The notes under the pieces were generated by a model that had not been told where the DNA came from, ran no database searches, and saw only the letters and a program-made list of their open reading frames with translations. DNA of 14,602 bases, taken from the NCBI GenBank assembly GCA_015499995.1, contig JADNRV010000745.1, forward strand, positions 1 through 14,602, written 5' to 3'. A program made the translations under genes and the position numbers. This document shows positions 1 to 9,349 of this stretch, one piece after another (positions within the stretch are counted from its first letter, which is position 1; each line of letters opens with the position of its first letter). The stretch comes from Flammula alnicola. Lineage: Eukaryota > Basidiomycota > Agaricomycetes > Agaricales > Strophariaceae.

Positions 1-11
1 CGTTTTGGCAG

Positions 12-40
12 GCACGCGCGCTGCGCACTTGCGCGCGTGC
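12..40. repeat. GC-rich hairpin of repeat unit (copy 1)
   Basis: Perfect 10-bp inverted repeat, GCACGCGCGC against GCGCGCGTGC, with a 9-nt loop. It recurs at 1077-1105 with one mismatch and at 2138-2166 without mismatch, so it is a fixed part of the repeat unit. Confidence 0.8.
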
Positions 41-750
41 TGCTCCTGCTCGGAGCTTGCTCTCGCCCTCGAGGAGAGCACCTGAGCACTTGCCATCCCC
101 TCCCTCACGCAAAATAGTAGTAGTAGGTTAGACATAATTCAACCTTAAATTTTCGAATATGAAGCCTCCGAGGGCAAATTGTGAGCGCTACGAGGATTCC
201 GAGCCCAAATTTAAGATTAAGTAGGAGTTAAGCTTAAATTGCTTAAATTCTTTAAATTGGGCTGGCTCAACTCTTAAATTGGGCTGGCGGAACACGGAAC
301 GGGGACTCGGAAAAGCCAGCTCGCTGCCTGTGGCATCCGGATTTTGCGTTGTACGTACTGGATTGATAAATTCGGACCCTGTTCGGACCCTGGTCGCAAA
401 CTGGCGTGCCCCCTCCTCTGACATTACGACCTTCCTGTTGCCGCTGGTTCAGCGGACGGCATGGCACTATTTTTTCTCGCTGCGCGGCTACATTCCCTCC
501 CTACCTAATCCATTTTTGCTCCCTTAGTTTTTTTTGTATACTTGTTAGCTTACTATACAAAACAATAGATTTTTCTTGGCTTGCGGCCTCATTTCTACAT
601 ATCCTATGGCTTTCACTGCATCCTATTGCGTGTGATAATTGCGTGTAAAACCCAGACTTACTTACTTAGTGATGATGCCGCCTGTACCTCTTCAGGTGCG
701 TACGACCCTTGATGCGACCCTTTGTCACGCTGTCAGATCGCGAATCTCAA

Positions 751-779
751 ATTTAGCGCGGCTGACAGCCGTGCTAAAT
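751..779. repeat. 13-bp-arm hairpin of repeat unit (copy 1)
   Basis: The arms ATTTAGCGCGGCT and AGCCGTGCTAAAT are complementary except at one position and enclose a 3-nt loop. The same structure sits at 1827-1855 (two mismatches) and 3404-3432 (one mismatch). The array ends only about 35 bp after the third copy of this hairpin. Confidence 0.85.
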
Positions 780-1066
780 CCACGGTAAATTCAAGCGATT
801 AAACAGACTTATCTTTGTAAATTTAAGGGCCTGGGTCAGGGCCGCTGCCTGTTATGGTATGCCGTGAGGTCATGCCGTTGATCGCGTTGATCGGTGATGG
901 CCGTGCACGTGATGTGACCGACCCCACCACGCATTTGGCCTTTGCCCGGTGGGTTTTCCTTCCCCGTTCGAGGCCTGGGAACTCTCGTTCACGGCTCGGA
1001 AAACCCCGTTCGAGGAACGCGTGTTCGTGCGTGTTCGGTGGTTGCGTAACCCACGGGGGTTTTACC

Positions 1067-2127
1067 ATTTTGGCAGGCACGCGCGCTGCGCACTTGCACG
1101 CGTGCTGCTCCTGCTCTCGCCGTCTGCCCTCGAGGAGAGCACCCGAGCACCCATCCCCTCCCTCACGCAAAATAGTAGTAGTAGGTTAGACATAATTCAA
1201 CCTTAAATTTTCGAATATGAAGCCTCCGGGGCAAATTGTGAGCGCTACGAGGATTCCGAGCCCAAATTTAAGATTAAGTAGGAGTTAAGCTTAAATTCCT
1301 TAAATTCCTTAAATTCTTTAAATTGGGCTGGTTCAACTCTTAAATTTGGGCTGGCGGAACACGGAACGGGGACTCGGAAAAGCCAGCTCGCTGCCTGCGG
1401 CGTCCGGATTTTGCGTTGTACGTACTGGATTGATAAATTCGGACCCTGTTCAGACCCTGGTCGCGAACTGGCGTGCCCCCTCCTCTGACATTACGCAATC
1501 ACCTTCCTGTTGCCGCTGGTTCAGCGGACGGCATTGCACTATATTTTTTCTCGCTGCGCGGCTACATTCCCTCCCTACCTAATCCATTTTTGCTCCCTTA
1601 CTTTTTTTTGTATACTTGTTAGCTAACTATACAAAACAATAGATTTTTCTAAAATTTCTTGGCCTGCAGCCTCATTTCTACATATTCTATGGACTTCACT
1701 GCATCCTATTGCATGTAATAACAACCCCGGGGCACCCAGACTTACTTACTTAGTGATGATGCCGCACCTAAAGAGGTACAGGCCTTGGTGCGACCCTTTG
1801 TCACGCTGTCAGATCGCGAATCTCAAATTTAGCGCGGCTGACAGCCGTGTTAAATCCACGGTAAATTCAAGCGAATAAACAGACTTATCCTCATAAACAG
1901 GTCAGGGCCCTTGCCTGTTATGGTATGCCGTGAGGTCATGCCGTTGATCGCGTTGATCGGTAATGGCCGTGCACGTGATGTGACCGTCCCGCCACGCATT
2001 TGGCCCTTGCCCGGTGGGTTCGGTGGGTTTGAGGCCCGTGAACTCTCGTTCACGGGTCGGAAAAACCCGTTCCAGGAACGCGTGTTCGCGCGTGTTCGGT
2101 GGTTGCGTAACCCACGGGGGTTTTACC
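1067..2127. repeat. Complete repeat unit 2 of the 1.06-kb array
   Basis: This is the only copy fully contained without interruption. Against its neighbours it has three rather than two CTTAAATTC-type decamers near 1290-1320. It also has base changes in the second arm of each hairpin, and an altered stretch around 1720-1785 where the copies differ most. High identity elsewhere suggests recent amplification or homogenisation. Confidence 0.85.
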
Positions 2128-2809
2128 GTTTTGGCAGGCACGCGCGCTGCGCACTTGCGCGCGTGCTCGGAGCTTGCTCTCGCCGTCTGCCCTCGAGGAG
2201 AGCACCTGAGCACCTGCCATCCCCTCCCTCACGCAAAATAGTAGTAGTAGGTTAGATGTAATTCAACCTTAAATTTTCGAATATGAAGCCTCCGAGGGCA
2301 AATTGTGAGTGCTACAAGGATTCCGAGCCCAAATTTAAGATTAAGTTGGAGTTAAGCTTAAATTTCTTAAATTCTTTAAATTGGGCTGGTTCAAATCTTA
2401 AATTGGGCTGGCGGAACACGGAACGGAGACTCGGAAAAGCCAGCTCGCTGCCTGCGGCATCTGGATTTTGCGTTGTACGTACTGGATTGATAAATTCGGA
2501 CCCTGTTCGGACCCTGGTCGCGAACTGGCGTGCCCCCGCCTCTGACACTATGCAATCACCTTCCTGCTGGTTCAGCGGACGGGACGGCATTGCACTATTT
2601 TTTCTCGCTGGGCGGCTCCATTCCATTTATGCTCCCTTATGCTCCCTTACTTTTTTTTGTTAGCTTACTATACAAAGCAATAGATTTTCTCTAAAATTTC
2701 TAGGCCTGCGGCCTCATTTCTACATATTCTATGGACTGCATCCTATTGCGTGTGATAACAATGGCACCCAGACTTACTTAGTGATGGTGATGAAGCCGCC
2801 TGTACCTCT

Positions 2810-2812
2810 TTA
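2810..2812. repeat. Target-site duplication TTA, left of MITE
   Basis: TTA immediately outside the left terminal inverted repeat; matches the TTA at 3335-3337. Joining the two flanks gives CTTTAGGTGCG, which matches uninterrupted repeat copy 1 apart from one base. Confidence 0.8.
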
Positions 2813-3334
2813 GGGTCAGTCCGGCAACGAAAATGCGGTCGCATTCTCATCGCATTTTCAGTTTGATGGCATTTGGTATTATTCCCACAGGTAATAAATA
2901 TTACTAAATCGTTAATCGGGTACCACATCGGCATGTCCAAGATGCCACGTCACCATTTATGCAGTCTGGGCATCATGTCGAGCTCATTGTTGGCAACAGC
3001 GAGCATGCCCCGACAGTGTGCTTCTTCAGGAAAATCTGGCGCGCTTTTCTATTCATGCTTGAAGTATAAAATAAAACATTTTTTTGTACTTAAATCCTTC
3101 TCACTGTACACACATGACGTCTCATTCAAGTGGCGGGGATGAGAGGCGGACGATGAAGAGCACCCGTCGGGCATCATTATCGCTGTGTCGGTAACTTACA
3201 TGTAACTGTGCCTAGTTGGGCCTGTCACAGTCCAAAATAGAAATTACTCACCTATACCATTTTGGGGGTTGTGAGAATAATGCGGATGCCATCAAAATGA
3301 AAATGCGACCGCATTTTCGTTGCCGGACAGACCC
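2813..3334. mobile_element. MITE with long TIRs, PIF/Harbinger-like (TTA target duplication)
   Basis: This 522-bp block interrupts the third repeat unit. Its ends are inverted repeats that begin GGGTC(A/T)GTCCGGCAACG. The homology continues about 50-60 bp inward (2813-2872 against 3286-3334), broken by a gap of about 11 bp, with weaker similarity beyond. TTA at 2810-2812 and TTA at 3335-3337 flank it directly. Uninterrupted repeat copies carry a near-identical single site, CTTCAGG at about 690, which serves as an empty-site control. A 3-bp TWA duplication with GGG/CCC termini is the known habit of PIF/Harbinger elements, so that assignment is an inference. The interior is AT-rich with no transposase reading frame, so the element is non-autonomous. 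Confidence 0.88.
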
Positions 3335-3337
3335 TTA
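3335..3337. repeat. Target-site duplication TTA, right of MITE
   Basis: TTA immediately outside the right terminal inverted repeat, the partner of 2810-2812. Repeat-unit sequence resumes directly after it. Confidence 0.8.
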
Positions 3338-3370
3338 GGTGCGTACAACCCTTGGTACGACCCTTTGTCA

Positions 3371-3390
3371 CGCTGTCAGACGCTGTCAGA
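3371..3390. repeat. 10-bp tandem duplication inside repeat unit 3
   Basis: The decamer CGCTGTCAGA occurs twice in direct succession here, but once at the corresponding place in copies 1 and 2. It is a recent short tandem duplication specific to this copy. Confidence 0.9.
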
Positions 3391-3537
3391 TCGCGAATCT
3401 CAAATTTAGCGCGGCTGACAGCCGTGCTAAATCCACAATAAATTCAAGCGATTAAAGAGACTTACATAGGCGCCAGTATTTGAAGAAGCGATCTTGCAAA
3501 GAAGAGAAGTGTGGGAATCGGCTCAATCAGAAATCGA

Positions 3538-3639
3538 TCACAGAGGAACCGGTTCGTCATTGAGATCCAGATTGTAGATCACCGCTGACAGATTGCCATC
3601 ATGGCCGTCATCCATCCGGCTTTTAAGTACATAGATACC
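3538..3639 (-). pseudogene. Possible terminal exon of an unidentified gene
   Basis: On the minus strand a pyrimidine-rich tract ending in TTAG at about 3640 could be a splice acceptor. It is followed by 33 codons in phase 0 and a TGA at 3538-3540. The peptide begins GIYVLKSRMDDG and ends in LNDEPVPL; its composition looks protein-like. A further codon-like stretch lies just upstream (about 3665-3790, containing SLSPTLEISHSSLVRFF), but no proper donor links the two. I recognise no family. It could be chance or the tail of a decayed gene. Confidence 0.2.
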
Positions 3640-4216
3640 CTAAGCAGAAAGAAAAAAATACACATATGTCCTGTCAGATCTGGCGTATGATAGGGTCATT
3701 TCCTGCCGTGAAGAGGATGTATTAAAGAAGCGGACCAGCGAACTGTGAGATATCTCGAGGGTCGGCGATAGAGAGGGGGCCTGAGGACCGTATGACCTAC
3801 CAGCAAGACGGACAGAGCAACCTCAGAGAGTTAAAGGTCACCCCCAGTGAATATCGTTTCTGAGGGCTTCTGCAGAGGGGTGCAATTTCCTGCGTTGGAC
3901 GGAGCTGTGCCGAGCTGGCCTGAAATACGGGCAGAAGGCATTCAGCATGTGTCTGCGTCTGCTGCGTTGGCCCGAGCTGTCCCGCAATTCCGGTTTGGTG
4001 TAGTTAAAAATAGATTTTCTTTTGCCATCGATAGGCTGCCCGAGCTCGAATGACTGCACTTGAAAGCACCGCAACATCGCTGATACTGCTATGCCCTCCA
4101 AATTTGCCCCTGCAATTTATTGAACGTTTAAGCAACTCTAGCTTTCTCCTTGTCTCCGTTTTTTTGACCCATAATCTAGACTCAACCCTGCCATCTTCAG
4201 GCTCTGGATTGTCCCC
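3640..4216. other. Unassigned region
   Basis: No recognisable gene. Short open frames on both strands (for example 3838-4101 minus and 3847-4053 plus) overlap each other and show no motif or splice structure that I can support. Part of 3665-3790 minus has coding-like composition, as noted for the possible exon at 3538-3639. Confidence 0.5.
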
Positions 4217-4401
4217 TTATGCCACAGCTGGTTGAACAGCATCCTCGCCGACGAAATGGTGCATCCCAATTCCTTCCAAGTTCCTGGCCCAAACCTCAAA
4301 CCCAAGGCCTCAACAAAGCCCTGTAAATCATCTCCTTCTTCGCCTACCTCAAGCACTACCATGGCATCTCTGGACCCCATCTCATCGTGAAATACGAACA
4401 G
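4217..4401 (-). pseudogene. Coding-like fragment, unidentified, with a one-base shift
   Basis: After a plausible acceptor (AATTTAG at about 4402) the minus strand reads LFVFHDEMGSRDAMVVLEVG and continues to FVEALG. At about 4300 the frame changes: the next frame reads FEVWARNLEGIGMHHFVG and ends in a TAA at 4217-4219. Loss of one base in a GGG/TTT context would explain the shift. The segment EALGFEV is reminiscent of GNAT acetyltransferase ends, but this is too weak for a call. It resembles the 3' exon of a decayed gene, possibly the same one as the scrap at 3538-3639. Confidence 0.3.
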
Positions 4402-4621
4402 CTAAATTGATGAATGACGGAACGACTCTGATATGTTAAAATCACAGCCAAGCACAACCAAGCACCGGGCCACACAACCGAACAAGGGTAATTCCCAACA
4501 TTATCGATCCTCGCAAACCAGTCTCGAAAGGCGAGCTGCCGACAACCCGTCCAACCTCTGATGAATCAAAAAAATCGACATCGATGGTCCAGGATAATGA
4601 CATCGGGATTGTAGATTCTGA

Positions 4622-4735
4622 CATGAATAATGAACGTAAATGTCCGCTCGAAATTGCCATCTGTGGAGGATGGAGGAGGCCTCGCCGTTTGTGCGAGTGT
4701 CCCTGGGGGTCTGATTAGGGAGGCTGCGAACGCCG
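4622..4735 (+). pseudogene. Possible N-terminal remnant of an FAD-dependent monooxygenase
   Basis: An ATG at 4622 opens a frame reading MNNERKCPLEIAICGG. This resembles the start of flavin monooxygenases, where a first beta strand runs into the GxGxxG dinucleotide-binding turn. The glycine turn is broken: the frame continues with WRRPRR, whereas a neighbouring frame gives GLAVCAS, the expected continuation after the turn. No downstream FAD or substrate domain follows, and stops appear within about 100 bp. If correct, this is a short disabled 5' fragment. The similarity rests on some 20 residues, so it is tentative. Confidence 0.25.
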
Positions 4736-5349
4736 TCGCCAGGATACAGATGTCAGGATGAGGAGGAGAGTTGGGCGGGGTTGGACTGCACACGGAGATA
4801 TTCTCTCTGAACGGCGAATATCAGCTTTATTTTGTATGTATCATATATATCATGTAATATAAATCAACTGCTCTCAGCTTTATCCGTGCTTCAAGATAAG
4901 GCAACTGTGGTCTGTCAAACATAAAAGATACAAAAAGAAATACCTTGACGGCCGTCGTGGTGAGATAAGATAAGATTAGCCAAATGAGGAAACTGTTCGG
5001 GTGAGTTGAGTTTCCAGCCCTACTCCAGACTCCTCCCCAGCACCGGGATGCTTATCTAATCATACGTTTGACTTCCTTTTTAGAAAGTCGTCAAACTATT
5101 GACGCATCCCGGCGACTGGCACAACTTGTAATTGTGGCTGTGTTTGACATAATGTCGTGCATCCTGATTTTGGCATACACGTGACGCTTGACCCCATTGA
5201 CCACGGACATGACCTGACATGACCCGGTCAAATTGGCCTGACCCGCATTTCGGACTGACCTGTTTGGCCGAGGTCAAGAAAGCCATGACACCACTGCTCC
5301 AAAGAAATCTCAAAGACAATTCGAACACATACCTGGACGACGATGAAAA
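4736..5349. other. Intergenic region upstream of the F-box remnant
   Basis: AT-rich stretch with no supported gene. It contains overlapping AGATAAG motifs at about 4963-4977, matching the consensus of GATA-type factors. It also holds a cluster of eight TGACC or GGTCA half-sites between 5189 and 5276, about 75-160 bp before the F-box start codon. Whether either has a regulatory role cannot be told from sequence. Confidence 0.5.
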
Positions 5350-6235
5350 ATGCAGCTGCTCAACCTACCCCAAGAGCTCATCGTACAAATCCTCTACGAA
5401 CTTCCTCCATCTAATCTCCGTGCATGCCAGCTCACGAACAAATACCTCAGCACCATCATTCGAGAATCTGTAGTTTTACAATACAATCTCACTCTAACCA
5501 TGGCCAAGCCAGAAGATAACCCCTGCTCATCGCTTTCTACGTCAGAAAATCTCCGGTCACTTCACTTCACCGAGGAAGCCTGGGCGTTCTTGCGACCGGA
5601 TTTCACGACGTCGGTGCTGGTGACGCGAAATCAGTCTGGAGTCTATGACTTGACGGGTGGGGTGTATTTGCTGAGCGACATGGAGCGTACTGGCCTCCGT
5701 TACCTGAAGCTGCCAGGCATGGAAGGGGAAGACGCGACGTGGAAGGATGTCAACACGGGAAAGATGATCGTAGAAATCGGTCTTTGCATATACGAACACG
5801 ACTTAATGGCCATCGTCACGAGGTGAGGTTTCATGGCTCTTGACCCTCTCGAAGTCATACTAAAGGTTTTTGTACTGCTCGTCAAGGACGCGCAGGCTTA
5901 CCAACGACGTTCGACATAGAGGTCGATCTTCTCGAACTCTCAACAAAGAAACCCCATCCGCAGGTGCAAAAGAACCATATATATATCATGAACTCGCCTT
6001 GGGAGAAACCTGCTGTTGGAATTGAGATCGTTGGGAAGCACCTCGTTCTTATCCTTTGTTACAACAACGCCAATCGACCAGACGATCGCATTTTCACTTA
6101 CGAGTGGCAGACGGGTACTCTCAAAACCGTGCGTCCTAGTTTTCTAATATTGGCTCCCTACTTCTGACTCTTTAACCGTTATAGACCTTTCATGCTCCAT
6201 ATCGAAGCTACTCAGGTCTCATATTCCTCAACGAA
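5350..6235 (+). pseudogene. Truncated F-box protein gene (5' part)
   Basis: Exon 1 starts at ATG 5350. Residues about 3-40 form an F-box: LPQELIVQILYELPPSNLRA followed by CQLTNKYL. F-box proteins tether substrates to the SCF ubiquitin ligase through Skp1. Downstream peptides match the conserved body of a large mushroom F-box family: TFDIEVDLLELST (about 5910-5950), EKPAVGIEIVGKHLVLIL (about 6000-6055), RIFTYEWQTG, then YSGLIFLNE after a clean intron at 6129-6184. The first intron is a problem. The donor GTGAGG at 5823 leaves two bases of a codon, and no acceptor in range restores the frame needed downstream, which suggests a one-base indel. Homology stops at about 6235, where SET3-like sequence begins in another frame. 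A translated chimera would stop at 6374-6376. Confidence 0.7.
5823..5895 (+). other. F-box intron 1 with phase conflict
   Basis: Donor GTGAGG at 5823 and acceptors ending at 5886 or 5895 are the best sites. The exon before ends in phase 2, while the conserved downstream frame needs phase 1. Reading straight through meets TGA at 5824-5826. Either an indel has occurred or the splice sites are not those of the ancestral gene. Confidence 0.45.
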
Positions 6236-8571
6236 GGTCGAGGGGCAGGAGCACCAGCTCAACGCGCAGCGCCAGCGGCACGAGCAGGAGCACGAGCAGC
6301 AGCGGGATCACATCGACCTCGGGCTGCTCGTCTGGCGGAAGAGGGGGTTCAAGACGAGAGAGCGGATCCCGTTTAGTGGAGGTATTGGGGGCATGGAGAT
6401 GTGCGTGGATCGGGCAGACGAGGAGGGTCATCAGGTGAACGGGAACGGGAACGGGAATTAGGAGGCATTATGGTAATGGGAAGAAGCTGGTCGTGCCGGT
6501 GCAGTCGCTGAAAACGACGCCGACGTTCATTTGCGTTCGCCTTTCGCAGTCGAAGCCGAATTCTGCGATGAAGAAAGGCAAGGAGAGGGCCGTAGATGGC
6601 GATGTAGAGATGCTCGGTGCGGAGACAGATTCGGAGGAGCGGAGGGGCAGGTCAACGCTACCCAGCAGTGCGTTGCTCTTTATCTTGTTTCGATACGCTT
6701 TCGTCCTCGATTCTCACGAATAACCCGAATACAGACCACCTGAAGAAGTCTCAGTCGCCATTGCGGAAGGTTGTTATACCCGGCTCGCCCCTGCCGAATT
6801 CGCGCACAGAGAGTACTTTGGATCCTCGACCGCCAGACCCTCCTAGCGCTGGGGCAGAGAGCGAGGAAAGGATGCTGCCGAAGATGAGAAAGAAATGGAT
6901 GAACTGTGAGGTGGAGGCGATGAAGGAGTCAAGTGGGAGTCCAGGTTCTGGGAGGAGCGAAAATGGCGTGGGCAGTCCAGGTGGAGATGGGCTTGAGCTT
7001 GGGTTTGACGGTGGTGGTGCAGGGACAAAGGTCGGCTTGGGATTCGAGTCGAGTCGAATTGTGCTGTTACACCAGGTATTTTATTTTTATTATATTCTTG
7101 AAATGAAGGAAGCTAATTCGCTGATTGTAGATGGACAAGTCCAGGATGAAGAACAAACTCTGATGCCTCCGCCGCCTATGCCAGCCTCTCTCGATCCGAC
7201 AACAGTCTCCTCCGTGCATGCTTCGCCTCTATCACCATCTCCGCAACTGCCAACACCATCTCCAATGCAATTCACCTCAGGAATGTCGCTATCTCCTGGC
7301 ATCTAGATCGCCTCTATGTTGCCGCTAACATTTTTTGCCAATTTCTCTCTCCTGAGTCCGGCGATCCTCTCCCAATCCCAACACCCGACTTATCCGTTCC
7401 CACGGTCGCCGAAGGAGCCATCTACAATCTGGAGCCCGCTGCGCCGCACCAGTAAACAGACCCCTTCCTTTTAATTTTCGTTGTCACCGTCGTCATCAGC
7501 GACGCCGCCAGCACAGACATCGCCACTTCCACCTTCCCTCGATTCGAATCCTGAAACGTCTGCTGCGGCAGAGCAGGGCCGTGCTTCTCCTACACAACTT
7601 GCGTCTGCGGCAGATACAGGATATATACGGGTCTAAGACGTGCCACGATTGGCGTCAACGAGCCCCGTAGCGCCTGAGAGAAGCTCGCCATCGGATCGTC
7701 CGATAACTCCTCCGCATTCTGATGAGTCGAAGATCGATGACAAGATATCCCAGCCGAGTGTTGCGTGGCGTAGCCCCAGCTCTCCGCAAGATCCTTCGAG
7801 GAGGAAACGAAACTCGGAAGACTCGACAGCGAGCTCAAGGCCGGGCTCGCGGTCGCCAACGGGTTCGACGCACGACGCTCATATGGTGGAGATGGAGGTG
7901 GACAAGCACGAGGCGGATGGTAGACTGCCGTCGCCTGCGCCATTGACAGATGCCGTTACAGCATCCCTGGCCAACTCGTCAGCCTCTGAGCTGCCTCCTC
8001 TGCCGTCAGCATCAACGACAACGACGATCGAGAGCATACAATCTACGGCTGCACCTGAACCCGAAGCACCGCCAGCGCAGCTGTCAGCTGTCGTCGAATC
8101 CTCCCCAGTGCCCGAGCCTGCGCCGGAACCTCTCCTCGAACCCATACGCGAGCCTGAACCGCAGCCACAAGAACCCGCACGTCCAGCATCCCCGCCTCCA
8201 CAGCCAAAGGTCAAGCTCTCCCTACGCGACTTTGTGCTGAGGAAGAAGAAGCAGCGGGAGGAACTGGAGTTGACCAAGAGCATACAGGCATCGCCGCTGA
8301 GTGTTAGTTCGACCCTTGGAGGCGAGCAGGAGGGAGAGGCGGACGCTTCTGGGTCTGGGGCAGGACAGGATGCTTCTGGGTCGGAGCAGGTCATGTCCAC
8401 GTCTACGGTCGTCTCTGCTTCGGGTTCTGGGATCGATAATGCAGCAGAGGCCGATGTGGGTGGAAAGGGCGTTGGAGGTGATGCCTTGGGGATGAAGGAT
8501 GGCAGTGGCAGAGGCAAATTAGCTGCAGTCGTCGATTCCTTGCCGGACACGATGGAGGGTGTCGAGAGTTG
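6236..8571 (+). pseudogene. SET3-like chromatin protein gene, internal fragment with stops
   Basis: The reading path is three frames joined by short introns (6435-6483, 6668-6734, 7076-7130, 7452-7499). Landmarks are a Q/H/E-rich stretch, LVWRKRGFKTRERIPFSGG (about 6324-6380), LPKMRKKWM (about 6870), a PPPPMP region (about 7170) and KLSLRDFVLRKKKQREEL (about 8212-8268). The basic motif and the arrangement resemble the region after the SET domain in basidiomycete Set3-type proteins, which act in histone deacetylase complexes. That identification is from memory. The PHD finger and SET domain are absent. Damage comprises a frame change near 7145 after intron 3, TAG at 7304 and TAA at 7634; the TAA at 7472 falls inside a plausible 48-nt intron. 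The fragment ends at a strong donor (GTAAGT at 8572) with no following coding exon. Confidence 0.5.
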
Positions 8572-8875
8572 TAAGTAAGTTGTGTAGAGTAGATTTTGTT
8601 GGATTGGCCGAACTCCCATAGTGCATTTTGTCTCATTTAAGTGTTATAATTTTGCAAATACGAAGTCATTCATATATTAAATAAGAGTGTACATAGAAAT
8701 TATCAAGCCCATTGAGTCGTTGACACATTCGCGTTGGGTTCTCCAAAAAATTGTGAAGTCGGGTTGGGTTGGAGACGTTCGCGTTCGACTCAATACGCCC
8801 ACATTCGATTCACCGCACCTGCGTTCGACACAACACGTTCGCGTTGTGTTCAATGCGTTCGTTGGCATCCTTATG

Positions 8876-8985
8876 CTAGGCTCCTCTGGGCATCCACTTG
8901 TTAGTGGCAGCAGCAAGCGGTGGAGTCTGGTTGCACTGTGTGGCCTCCCTTTGCGTAGTCCTCCCCTTCCCTCCTATCTGACCGG
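8876..8985. repeat. Direct repeat A, copy 1
   Basis: About 100 bp sharing the order TAGGCTCCT, AGTGGCAGCAGCAA, GTCTGG, CACYGTGTGG, then a C-rich tract with 9350-9452, with scattered substitutions and small indels. The distance between copies is about 475 bp. Confidence 0.75.
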
Positions 8986-9009
8986 AATCCTCGATCACTG
9001 AACATATCT

Positions 9010-9187
9010 TGTTCGACTCGACACGTCCGCCTTGGGTTCTGGTTGGGTTCGAGGTGTTCACATTGGGTTCCAAGCGTTGCGGTTTTCGTTCGAGATGTTG
9101 AGGTTGGATTCGAGGCGGTAGGTTGAGTTCAAGGCATTAGGTGGGTTTTGTGTTGGATTTGAGGCGTTTGCATTGGGTTCGGGGTGT
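9010..9187. repeat. ~20-bp degenerate minisatellite
   Basis: Successive units near 9057, 9077, 9098, 9118 and 9167 share a TTGGGTTC or TTGGATTCGAGGCG core at a spacing of 20-21 bp, with one longer interval. The G/T-rich plus strand superficially recalls telomeric repeats but lacks a fixed short unit. Confidence 0.6.
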
Positions 9188-9349
9188 CGGGGCTACCGTT
9201 ATGCTGCGCTGCTATGGACACGTTGTGTTCGATTCAAAAAACACACCCGCGTTCGATTTGACATGTTGGCGTTGAGGTGTTCGCATTGGGTTCGGGGTGT
9301 GGGGGCTACATTAGGCTGCTATGGACATGTTGCGTTCAACTCGACACGT

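Larger units (their letters stand above)
1..3466. repeat. Tandem array of ~1.06-kb non-coding repeat units
   Basis: At least three head-to-tail copies are visible. The segment starting at base 1 recurs at about 1067 and again at about 2128, so the period is 1.06 kb, with small indels between copies. Each unit holds, in order, a GC-rich hairpin, a GTAGTAGTAG stretch, a run of TTAAATT-type decamers whose number differs between copies, a conserved block of about 250 bp, a T-rich tract, an ACTTACTTAGTGATG motif and a second hairpin. The left edge lies outside the window. The right edge is near 3466, where homology stops just after the second hairpin. Open frames across the unit shift between copies, so it is probably not protein coding. 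It could be a satellite or a tandemly amplified non-autonomous element; I do not recognise the family. Confidence 0.9.

Noticed and set aside
854..2255. Similar open frames of 111-114 codons in repeat units (854-1189 and 1911-2255)
   Set aside because: The frame shifts between copies part-way through, composition is Arg/Pro/Ser biased by GC-rich hairpins, and no motif is present; they follow the repeat, not a gene.
279..2663. Repeated peptide starting GWRNTERGLGKASSLP in three copies
   Set aside because: It is conserved only because the repeat copies are nearly identical at DNA level. The ends differ by frame after small indels, and no family is recognised.
2873..3142. 89-codon open frame inside the MITE
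   Set aside because: No transposase motif, low-complexity hydrophobic content, and it lies within a non-autonomous element.
1..3466. CRISPR-like or rDNA spacer interpretation of the direct repeats
   Set aside because: Units are about 1 kb with no short repeat-spacer pattern, and no rRNA sequence is recognisable in or beside the array.
7879..8619. 246-codon minus-strand open frame
   Set aside because: It is the antisense shadow of the Ser/Pro/Glu-rich SET3-like frame on the plus strand, whose basic motif and introns are more convincing.
9010..9187. Internal telomere-like tract
   Set aside because: The TTGGGTT words are spaced about 20 bp apart within a degenerate minisatellite, not as a short uniform telomere unit.
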